Shown here piece by piece: positions 8,971 to 15,715 of a stretch of DNA of 64,000 bases. Position 1 is the first letter of the stretch; every line of letters starts with the position of its first letter. Source of the DNA: Actinomadura barringtoniae (lineage in GTDB: Bacteria > Actinomycetota > Actinomycetes > Streptosporangiales > Streptosporangiaceae); assembly GCF_017573505.1 (NCBI RefSeq), contig NZ_JAGEOJ010000015.1, positions 186,001 through 250,000 on the forward strand, written 5' to 3'. The notes under the pieces are model-generated. The model had not been told where the DNA came from and did no database searches. It worked only from the letters and a program-made list of their open reading frames with translations. Both the position numbers and the translations under genes were made by a program.

Positions 8971-9077
8971 CTTCCGTCCCCTCGATCAAGTGGATGATCA
9001 CGTTGCGCCCTCTATGACCCCCACCCGAGCCGGAAAGTTCGCGCCCCAGAGGACCAATTTTGGGGCCCCTCCCGACC

Positions 9078-9129
9078 CTCTTGACGCAATGACAAGAGCA
9101 GGCCTAGCCTCTTGTCACAACGTCAAGAG
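9078..9129. promoter_or_regulatory. Paired 21-bp palindromic operators over the SDR-tetR promoter
   Basis: Two 21-bp sites (9078-9098 and 9109-9129) each read CTCTTG-N9-CAAGAG, and are near-perfect inverted copies of each other (mismatches only in the middle three bases). Their centres are 31 bp apart, about three helical turns. A promoter-like pair TTGACG (9081-9086) and TAGCCT (9105-9110, 18-bp spacer) lies inside them, and the SDR start codon is at 9140. The obvious candidate ligand is the TetR protein encoded at 9998. Confidence 0.75.
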
Positions 9130-9139
9130 ATGAGGCCTC

Positions 9140-9982
9140 ATGGAGATCGAAGGCAAGCGCGTTCTGGTGACCGGCGCCTCCAGCGGCATCGGCTGGGAGA
9201 CGGCCACCGCGTTCGGCAAGGCCGGTGCCGAGGTGGTCGCGGTCGCCCGCCGAGCCGAACGACTGGCCCGGCTGGAAGGGGCCGCCGAGATCATCCCGGC
9301 CGACCTGAGCGAACCCGGCGCCGCCGCCCGCGTCGCCGATCAGGCGGGCGACATCGACATCCTGGTCAACAACGCCGGAAGCGAGGCCGCCGGATCGGTC
9401 TGGGCCGTGGGCGACCGCCCCGAGGCCAGGCGCATGTTCGAGGTCGACTGGTGGACGCCGCTGGCCCTCATGTCCGCTCTGGTCCCCGGCATGCGCGAAC
9501 GCGGCGAAGGCGCTGTCGTCAACGTGACGTCGATCCGCCAAGTGCTCGCCTGGCCGTCCCTGGGCCACAGCGCCGCGGCCAAGGCGGCCCTCTCCCAGCT
9601 GACGGAAACCCTCCGCCTGGAACTCCTGGACACCGGCATCAACGTCATCGAGGTGATCCCCGGCCCGGTGGACACCCCCGCCCTGGGCGCCAGCCGCCTC
9701 CTCACAGGCTTCGTTGAACGCCTGGACGAAACCTTCGGCACCGGCACGGCCTCCGAGCTGGCCGCCCAGATCCTCCACGCCGTTCAAGCCGCCCAGAGCC
9801 GCATCTACTACCCGCCCAAGGTCGAGCAGGCCGCCCAGCTCCCCACCGACCTCAGAAACCTGGTCACCGACTGGGTCCGCCAGACCGAGCCTCTCCCCGA
9901 CGAAGTCCTGGACACCCTCGTCGTCGGCCCGGGCCATCCCCTGGTGGCCGAAGCCAAGGCGACCTGGGAGAACACCCGCTGA
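9140..9982 (+). CDS. SDR family oxidoreductase with altered catalytic Tyr
   Basis: A 280-aa short-chain dehydrogenase. The Rossmann motif TGASSGIG (about residues 11-18) and VNNAGS are intact, and a candidate catalytic Ser is Ser131 (VTSIRQ). The usual YxxxK is replaced by SAAAK: Ser144 sits where Tyr is expected while Lys148 is kept, so ordinary SDR chemistry is doubtful. The C terminus (residues 190-280) is longer than in minimal SDRs. It heads an operon with a TetR regulator and a deazaflavin-type reductase and is preceded by the paired operators. Confidence 0.85.
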   Translation: MEIEGKRVLVTGASSGIGWETATAFGKAGAEVVAVARRAERLARLEGAAEIIPADLSEPGAAARVADQAGDIDILVNNAGSEAAGSVWAVGDRPEARRMFEVDWWTPLALMSALVPGMRERGEGAVVNVTSIRQVLAWPSLGHSAAAKAALSQLTETLRLELLDTGINVIEVIPGPVDTPALGASRLLTGFVERLDETFGTGTASELAAQILHAVQAAQSRIYYPPKVEQAAQLPTDLRNLVTDWVRQTEPLPDEVLDTLVVGPGHPLVAEAKATWENTR

Positions 9983-9997
9983 GGTACCGTCCTGGGC

Positions 9998-10528
9998 ATG
10001 CCGCGCAACCGACAGGACGTCGACCGGGAGGCCAAGGTCACCGAGATCCGCGAGGCGGCCCTGCGCATCCTGCGCGAAGGCGGCCCAGCGGCCCTGTCGC
10101 ACAGCGCCGTGGCCAAGGACCTGGGGCTGGCCCGCACCGCGATCTACTGGTACTTCCCCACCAAGGACGACCTGTTCGTCGCCGCGCTCACGGACGCCTA
10201 CGCCGAGGACCTGGGCGATCCCCCCGAGACCGACGACATCATGCCCCGCCTCGCCTGGGCCCTGGAACGCCTGACCGCCCTCCAGCCCCTCACCCACGCC
10301 CTGCACGAGCGAGCGCGTCACTCCCCCGCCGCAGCCGAACTAGAGACAGCCCTACTCCAAGGCTTGACGACCCGCCTCCACGCACTCCTGGCGTCCAAAG
10401 TCCCACCCGAAAAGCTGGCCCCGATCACCACGACCATCGTCGTCTTCTTCGAGGGCCTGCTCGTCCAGCCCAGACCCCCCGAGGAACGTCTGCGCCTCCT
10501 GGAGTTCCTCATTTCAGAACTCACCTGA
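9998..10528 (+). CDS. TetR family regulator
   Basis: A 176-aa repressor-type protein. The N-terminal HTH spans about residues 25-58 (SHSAVAKDLGLARTAIYWYF, then PTKDDLF), the canonical TetR layout. The C-terminal ligand domain shows no recognisable ligand signature. It lies 15 bases after the SDR stop and upstream of the deazaflavin reductase. Autoregulation through the palindromes at 9078-9129 is likely, giving induction of the SDR and reductase by a small molecule. Confidence 0.9.
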   Translation: MPRNRQDVDREAKVTEIREAALRILREGGPAALSHSAVAKDLGLARTAIYWYFPTKDDLFVAALTDAYAEDLGDPPETDDIMPRLAWALERLTALQPLTHALHERARHSPAAAELETALLQGLTTRLHALLASKVPPEKLAPITTTIVVFFEGLLVQPRPPEERLRLLEFLISELT

Positions 10529-10535
10529 GAGAGCC

Positions 10536-10982
10536 ATGTACGAACCCAGCGTCTTCCCCGCGATTCGCGACCAGGTAGCCCTCTACGAGAAGACGGACGG
10601 AGCCGAGGGCGGCTCCCTCAACGGCCACCCGCTCATCATCCTCACCACCACCGGCGCCCGCACCGGCAAGCTCCGCAAGACCCCGCTCCTGAAGCTCAAG
10701 CACCAGGACGCCTACATCGTCGTCGCCTCGTACGGAGGCGCCCCCAACGACCCCGACTGGTACCGCAACCTCAAGGCCGACCCCACGGCCCAGGTCCAAG
10801 ACGGCCCAGCCAAACGAACCCTCCGCGCCCGCGAAGCAACAGCCGCCGAGAAGCAAACGCTCTGGCGCATAGCCGACGCCTCCTGGCCCGACTTCCCCGC
10901 TTACAGAGCGGCCGCCGCCCCGCGCGAAATCCCCATCCTCATCCTCGAACCCCCGCAGCCTGGCGCCTCTCCCGAGGCATAG
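10536..10982 (+). CDS. F420-type nitroreductase family protein (DUF385)
   Basis: A 148-aa protein of the deazaflavin-dependent nitroreductase (Ddn/FDOR-A) family: GHPLIILTTTGARTGKLRKTP is the conserved phosphate/F420-binding part, followed by YIVVASYGG, PDWYRNL and PTAQVQ. Such enzymes reduce enones, quinones or nitro compounds with F420H2. It is 7 bases after tetR with a GAGAG leader, so it belongs to the SDR-tetR operon, which suits a small redox detoxification or modification unit. The 3' end overlaps a convergent gene by 44 bases. Confidence 0.88.
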   Translation: MYEPSVFPAIRDQVALYEKTDGAEGGSLNGHPLIILTTTGARTGKLRKTPLLKLKHQDAYIVVASYGGAPNDPDWYRNLKADPTAQVQDGPAKRTLRAREATAAEKQTLWRIADASWPDFPAYRAAAAPREIPILILEPPQPGASPEA

Positions 10983-11235
10983 CCGCCCGCGCCACCCGTA
11001 CCGCAGCCCGAGCCTCACTCAGGGCCCGCACGGTCTGAGGCCCGGCGACCCCATCCGCCTTCAGCCCCACATTCGCCTGAAACTCCCGCAGCACGCCGTT
11101 CACCTCGTCCATCGGCACGACGTACCCGAGCCCCACCAGAATCTCCCGCACCACCACCGGATCCGCCGCGGGCAACTCTTCCGCCCCCACGACCACACGC
11201 GCCACAGAACCCAGCGCGTCAAAAACCCTACGCAT
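10939..11235 (-). CDS. Small protein with peptidoglycan-binding-like domain
   Basis: A 98-aa protein. Residues about 28-75 match a PG_binding_1 fold (EILVGLGY, VNGVLREFQANVGLKADGVA, GPQTVRALSEA). There is no signal peptide and no catalytic domain, unusual for a wall-binding module. A purine-rich ribosome site (GGGGGAGAGGGG) sits just before ATG 11235. Its 3' end overlaps the nitroreductase gene on the other strand by 44 bases. The role is unknown. Confidence 0.7.
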   Translation of the reverse strand: MRRVFDALGSVARVVVGAEELPAADPVVVREILVGLGYVVPMDEVNGVLREFQANVGLKADGVAGPQTVRALSEARAAVRVARAAMPRERRQAAGVRG

Positions 11236-11256
11236 CCCCTCTCCCCCTCTCGCTCC

Positions 11257-11295
11257 GGGTAATTCATCACCCCCATACCGGCATTTTTATTACCC
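11257..11295. promoter_or_regulatory. Inverted repeat GGGTAAT-N25-ATTACCC upstream of the small PG-binding gene
   Basis: Perfect 7-bp arms (11257-11263 and 11289-11295) lie in an AT-rich island 22-60 bases upstream of the ATG at 11235, where its promoter should be. It could be an operator or a widely looped hairpin; nothing identifies a binding protein. The remainder of the 128-base gap up to 11363 shows no gene. Confidence 0.3.
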
Positions 11296-11363
11296 TTTGC
11301 ATCGAAAAATCCCCTCACCCGAATTAACGAAGAGAGAGCCCGAAACTGTTCCAGCCGATGAGC

Positions 11364-13736
11364 TCAGCTCGCGCCCCGGGGCCCGATCTCGTAGACGGCG
11401 CAGTGCCCGGAGCGGAAGCGAAGCGCCGCGTGGAGGCCGAGCTCGGGCGAGATGTCCGCCGGTCGGTCGTCGACGAACAGCCACCGCACGCCGTACCGCT
11501 CCCGAAGTGCCCCGATCGTGGCGGCTGAAGGCGTCTCGAAGGCCATGTCGTTGTCGGTCAGCCGCCCGGAATCGTCGAACGGGACGTAGGCCATGCTGGG
11601 AGAGCCATAGAGCTCGGCACGGGTATTGACGCCGTTGGCATAGCCCCAGCCCTCGACGAGGACCCGGCGTTCCGCGTACGCGGAGATCCAGAAATGCCGG
11701 TTGTCGCATTGCCGCGCGACCGACCACCGGCAGTGCACGTTCGTCGCGAGCAGGTCGTCGGGCGACGAGTGGGCGCGCAGCCATCGCGCGGCCTTGATTC
11801 CTCCACGCGGTACGTCCGCCCGAGCCGTCGACGCGAGACGTTTCACCCGCCATCCGGCCTCCGCGGCTCGTCCGAACGGATCGAGCGCGGTGGTCTGGAG
11901 AGAGGTGAGCCCGAAGCCCGAGACCAAGGCCAGCGTGATCAGCGGGATGAGCCCGGCCGGCCACCGGACGCGGCGCAGCGCCAGGAGCAGACCCGCGACC
12001 AAGGCGACCACGAGGCCGAGCACCGCGTAGGGCGTCAGGTGGAGAACGATCCGTGCCCCGAGGGCGTCGCCGGGAATAGCGCGCCGCGCCCAGGTCCCGA
12101 GCGGGCCGCCGACCCAGGCGGCCGTCGCCGCTCCGGCCCCGAGCGCGATCAGCGCCGCCGGAAGCGCTCGCCCGCGGCGCACCCATGACGGGACGGCAAC
12201 CGCGAACCCGCAGGCGGCGAGGATGCTCAGGTACGGCGCGGACGACCGCAGGAAGTAGGTCTCGCTGAGCCCGGGATGTCCGAACACCACGACCGCCCCG
12301 AGGCCCGCCGTGCCGATGCCGGCCAGCAGGAGAACGGCGGGGTCAAGGAGCCAGGCGGGCCGCCGGAAGAAGCCGAACGTCCCCGCCCAGATCACGCCCC
12401 ATCCGCACAGGAAGATCACCGTCACCACGGCGACGGGCAACCAGGGGGTCGCGGCCGTCAGCCTCAGAAGCGACGCCGCACCGGACTGCTCATTGTCGAG
12501 CCGCTTCATGAGGTGGAACGGCGCCAGTCGCAGCCCCTGGTCCTCACCGCGGTAAAGGAAGACCTGCGCGCAGACGAGGAAGCACGCGGTCATCGCCGCC
12601 GTCACCAGGCCCGTCCGGTGCACCGCGCGATGCGTGACGCCATGGACCAGGACCACGAGCACGAGCCCCGCGAGCAGCAGGGGCAGGAACGTCGCCTTGG
12701 CTCCCATCAACGCGGCCAGCAGCACGATCACCAGAATCCAGCGACCGGCACCGTGCCGCCGGCGGCGGAACATGTCGATCAACACGAGCACGAGCGGTGC
12801 GAACAGCAGCATCCCGAAGGACTGGGTGGGGCTCAGCCAGGGCAGGCCCGCGCCCAGGCCACTGGGTGCGGGCGGCGCGGGCCAGCCCGCGAGCCTCGGC
12901 GCGGCCGCGAACCAGATGGTCCCGACGGCGACGGCTCCCGGCCACCAGCGGCCGATGAGGCGGCGGGCGACGAGTCCGAGGAGGACGGTGTACGCGCCGA
13001 TCATGGGGAGCAGCGAGAACCGGAAGAGGAGCGTCTGCAGCTCGATCCGGGTCACCCAGCTCGTCGCCGCCATGTCCGCGTAGACGAACCAGTGATAGAG
13101 CAGCGGCTCGCCCGCGACGTAGGGGAACTGCGCGGGCATGTGGTGCTTGGCGTCCGCGGCCATGGACAGGTGCCACGGGATGTCCACGTATGGAGCGGCG
13201 TTCCCCGGCCAGGTCAGCCCGTGGAGCCGGAAGAACGTCACCGCGCTGAGCGCCACGGCGAACGTCACCAGCCCGGACATCGTCCACGCCCACCACAACG
13301 GAACGCGAACGCCCGCCCCCGCCCACAGGCCTCGCAACCTCGGCACGGCCAAGAACGCGACGACCGTTCCGGCCGGCATGGCAAGGACGGCGAGCGGCAG
13401 TCCCAAGGCGCGGGCTGGAATGTAGGCCAGCACCTCCAGCGCGTAGCCCAGAGCCGTCCCGGCCGCAAGCTCTTCGACAAGGCATCGCGGTCCGCCTCGC
13501 AGAGCCCGCCACCAGAGCATCCCGGGCAGCGTCACGCCCAGGCCGACGTAGGCGAAGAAGACGACGGTCTGCAGTAGCGGAACCTCGTACAGGCTCAGAA
13601 CCGCCACCGTGAAGACCGCCGTCAGAGCCGCCGGGATCCATCCCGACCGTGCCACGGCCGACAGCCCGCGAGGCCTCTGCGGTCGCGTGGCCGGGGTGCC
13701 TTGGCGGGGTGGGGCGGGCGACTCGGTGACGGCCAC
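11364..13736 (-). CDS. Large polytopic membrane protein, GT-C-like, paralog A
   Basis: A 790-aa protein with about a dozen hydrophobic segments over residues 30-620 and a soluble C-terminal domain (about 640-790). The first long loop after the early helices holds DIPWHLSMA and GEPLLYHWFVYADMAATSWVT, a layout like the Asp-bearing extracytoplasmic loop of polyprenyl-phosphate-sugar-dependent GT-C transferases. The C-terminal domain contains NVHCRW, HFWISAYAERRVLVEGWGYAN and RYGVRWLFVDDRP. A paralog with the same motifs lies at 15712. The two flank genes making decaprenyl-phosphoribose, so transfer of a pentofuranose is a reasonable guess. No family name is certain. Confidence 0.75.
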   Translation of the reverse strand: MAVTESPAPPRQGTPATRPQRPRGLSAVARSGWIPAALTAVFTVAVLSLYEVPLLQTVVFFAYVGLGVTLPGMLWWRALRGGPRCLVEELAAGTALGYALEVLAYIPARALGLPLAVLAMPAGTVVAFLAVPRLRGLWAGAGVRVPLWWAWTMSGLVTFAVALSAVTFFRLHGLTWPGNAAPYVDIPWHLSMAADAKHHMPAQFPYVAGEPLLYHWFVYADMAATSWVTRIELQTLLFRFSLLPMIGAYTVLLGLVARRLIGRWWPGAVAVGTIWFAAAPRLAGWPAPPAPSGLGAGLPWLSPTQSFGMLLFAPLVLVLIDMFRRRRHGAGRWILVIVLLAALMGAKATFLPLLLAGLVLVVLVHGVTHRAVHRTGLVTAAMTACFLVCAQVFLYRGEDQGLRLAPFHLMKRLDNEQSGAASLLRLTAATPWLPVAVVTVIFLCGWGVIWAGTFGFFRRPAWLLDPAVLLLAGIGTAGLGAVVVFGHPGLSETYFLRSSAPYLSILAACGFAVAVPSWVRRGRALPAALIALGAGAATAAWVGGPLGTWARRAIPGDALGARIVLHLTPYAVLGLVVALVAGLLLALRRVRWPAGLIPLITLALVSGFGLTSLQTTALDPFGRAAEAGWRVKRLASTARADVPRGGIKAARWLRAHSSPDDLLATNVHCRWSVARQCDNRHFWISAYAERRVLVEGWGYANGVNTRAELYGSPSMAYVPFDDSGRLTDNDMAFETPSAATIGALRERYGVRWLFVDDRPADISPELGLHAALRFRSGHCAVYEIGPRGAS

Positions 13737-13763
13737 GGATCCTGCTTTCTGGTCAGGAAGGGA

Positions 13764-14675
13764 TCAGGGGAGGTAGACCGCCAGGGCCAGCGCGCATGCC
13801 CAGCTGACGCCGAGGGCCAGCAGCATGCGGTCGCCCAGCACGACTCCTTCGGGCTCGCCGGCCGCCGTACCGTCTACGTCGACGGCGTAGCGCAGCACGC
13901 CGACCGCGAACGGCACCATCGAGATCAGCGGCCAGATCGACTCGGTGCGGGCGTTCATCTCGAACGCCCACAGCCCGTAGGTCGTGACGAGCACGGTCGC
14001 CGCCAGCGTCCACACGAACCGCAGGTAGGAGGCCGAGTAGCAGGTGAGCGCCTTACGGATCTGGGCGCCCGTCGACTCGAAGAGCCGCACCTCGGCGTAG
14101 CGCTTGCCGGCCACCATGAACAGCGAGCCGAACGCGGTCGCGAGCAGGAACCACTGCGACAGCGCGATGCCGGCCGCCGCGCCGCCGGCGATGGCCCGGA
14201 GCAGGAAGCCCGAGCTGACGATGGCGATGTCGATCACGGGCTGGTCCTTCAGCCCGAGGCAGTAGCCGGTCTGCACGGCCAGATACACCCCGATGACCAG
14301 CGCGAGCCTCGGGTCGGTGACCAAGGCCATGCCGAGCGAGCCGAGGACCAGCGCGACCGCGACGCCGATCGCGAGCGGCACCGGGACGATGCCCGCCGCG
14401 ATCGGCCGCCGGCATTTGGTCGGGTGCACCCGGTCCTCGGCGACGTCTCTGGCGTCGTTCACCAGGTAGATCGCGGATGCGGCCATGGCGAACACCACGA
14501 AGGCCACCACGCTCCGGGCGATGACCACCGGATCGGTCAGGCCGCCGCTGGCGAACGGCGCGGCCAGCACCAGAACGTTCTTCACCCACTGCCGCGGCCG
14601 CACGGCACGGATCAGGCCGGCGGCGACGCCGCTCCCCGTCTCCTCGACCGTGGGCGTCAGCGTGATCATGCTCAT
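13764..14675 (-). CDS. ubiA: Decaprenyl-phosphate phosphoribosyltransferase (UbiA family)
   Basis: A 303-aa membrane prenyltransferase like mycobacterial Rv3806c, which transfers 5-phosphoribose from PRPP to decaprenyl phosphate. It opens with RPRQWVKNVLVLAAP and has the UbiA metal motif NDxxDxxxD at residues 73-81 (VNDARDVAEDR) followed by HPTKCRRPIAAG, then GKRYAEV in the second half; about nine membrane helices. ATG 14675 is chosen because it overlaps the PAP2 stop (ATGA). The product feeds ribose/arabinose donors for wall glycans. Confidence 0.9.
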   Translation of the reverse strand: MSMITLTPTVEETGSGVAAGLIRAVRPRQWVKNVLVLAAPFASGGLTDPVVIARSVVAFVVFAMAASAIYLVNDARDVAEDRVHPTKCRRPIAAGIVPVPLAIGVAVALVLGSLGMALVTDPRLALVIGVYLAVQTGYCLGLKDQPVIDIAIVSSGFLLRAIAGGAAAGIALSQWFLLATAFGSLFMVAGKRYAEVRLFESTGAQIRKALTCYSASYLRFVWTLAATVLVTTYGLWAFEMNARTESIWPLISMVPFAVGVLRYAVDVDGTAAGEPEGVVLGDRMLLALGVSWACALALAVYLP

Positions 14676-15190
14676 CGGCCTGCGTCCTTCCGTGGGGCCG
14701 AGGTCACGCCGATCAACGCGCCGAGCGCGGATCCGGCGAGGACGTCGGTGGGATAGTGCACGCCCAGCACCAGCCGGCTGATCAGCATCGGCGGGACCAG
14801 GACGGGCGCGAGAGCCTGCCCGGTCACCCGTCCGAAGGCGACCGCCGCGGCGGTCGTGGACGCGGCGTGGGCGGACGGGAAACTGAGCGTGCTGTGGGTG
14901 GTGGCGAGCGGACGGATTCCCTCGCCCGCAGGCCTCGGCCTGCCCACGAGCCGCTTGACCGCGATGGACGCGCCATGGGCCATCGCCACCTGTGCGGTGG
15001 CCCAGAGCCACTCGCGGCGCCGGGGCCTGTCGACGGCGGCGCCGACCATCCCGAGCGCGAGCCAGCCCGCCGCGTGCTCACCGAACAGTGACAGAGCGTT
15101 CGCCGCCTTGATGACGGGCGGTAGTCCCAGGGTCGCCTGGACGGCGCGCACCGCGTCGGCGTCCCTCGACCGTCTCGGGCAGGAATCCAT
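14672..15190 (-). CDS. PAP2-family phosphatase, probably decaprenylphosphoryl-5-phosphoribose phosphatase
   Basis: A 172-aa membrane phosphatase. The three acid-phosphatase signatures are present: KRLVGRPRP (79-87), PSAH (105-108, Ala in place of the usual Gly) and SRLVLGVHYPTD (138-149), with catalytic His108 and His145. ATG 15190 is preceded by GAGGTGAG at good spacing; the longer frame from 15271 has no such signal. It overlaps the UbiA gene by 4 bases, matching the mycobacterial Rv3807c-Rv3806c pairing, so dephosphorylation of decaprenyl-phosphoribose phosphate is likely. Confidence 0.88.
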   Translation of the reverse strand: MDSCPRRSRDADAVRAVQATLGLPPVIKAANALSLFGEHAAGWLALGMVGAAVDRPRRREWLWATAQVAMAHGASIAVKRLVGRPRPAGEGIRPLATTHSTLSFPSAHAASTTAAAVAFGRVTGQALAPVLVPPMLISRLVLGVHYPTDVLAGSALGALIGVTSAPRKDAGR

Positions 15191-15283
15191 CAGTGGGCTC
15201 ACCTCAGGGCGAAGAAGACCGGGACTTCGAACGCGGACCGTGACCATGATGAACACCGCGCCGCCGGGCACGCGGGCAGCAGC

Positions 15284-15715
15284 TCACCTCAAGACGCTCA
15301 CTTGAACATCTCTTTCTGTTTCGGCCGCCAAAGGCTTCGGCGATACCCGAAATATGACCACCCTGAGAATCAGGAAATTGATCGTGGTGGAGGCGGACTG
15401 GGCGGTCAGGAATGCCACCACGAGGTCCCCTGGCAGGACCCAGAGCATCCATGCGTTCACGCTCACGTTGACCACGAATGTGGAGGTGTAGAGCGCGACG
15501 AACCCGGCCAGCCGGGCCGATCCCCCGGGCCCCCCGAACGCCCAGCGGCGGTTCAGCACATAGGCGAGCGTGGTCGCCGCCATGAAGCTGACGGCCTTGG
15601 ATCCATCGGTGAATCCGGTGAGCATCGTCAATACGCGGTACAGCGTGAAGTCAATGGAAACGGCCACGGCTCCGACCACGGCGAACCGCATCGCCTGCGG
15701 CACGAGCGCGTTCAC
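15284..15715 (-). CDS. GtrA family membrane protein
   Basis: A 143-aa protein with four membrane helices and GtrA features: FAVVGAVAVSIDFTLYRVL at the start, AYVLNRRWAFGG in the middle and NFLILRVVIF at the end. GtrA proteins are proposed to move polyprenyl-phosphate-linked sugars across the membrane. Its ATG overlaps the stop of the upstream GT-C-like gene by 4 bases. With the DPPR synthase and PAP2 genes it suggests synthesis, flipping and use of a lipid-linked pentose. Confidence 0.9.
   Translation of the reverse strand: MNALVPQAMRFAVVGAVAVSIDFTLYRVLTMLTGFTDGSKAVSFMAATTLAYVLNRRWAFGGPGGSARLAGFVALYTSTFVVNVSVNAWMLWVLPGDLVVAFLTAQSASTTINFLILRVVIFRVSPKPLAAETERDVQVSVLR

Noticed and set aside
11100..11318. 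72-codon minus frame overlapping the small PG-binding gene
   Set aside because: Different frame without domain; the 98-aa frame has the peptidoglycan-binding motif and a good ribosome site.
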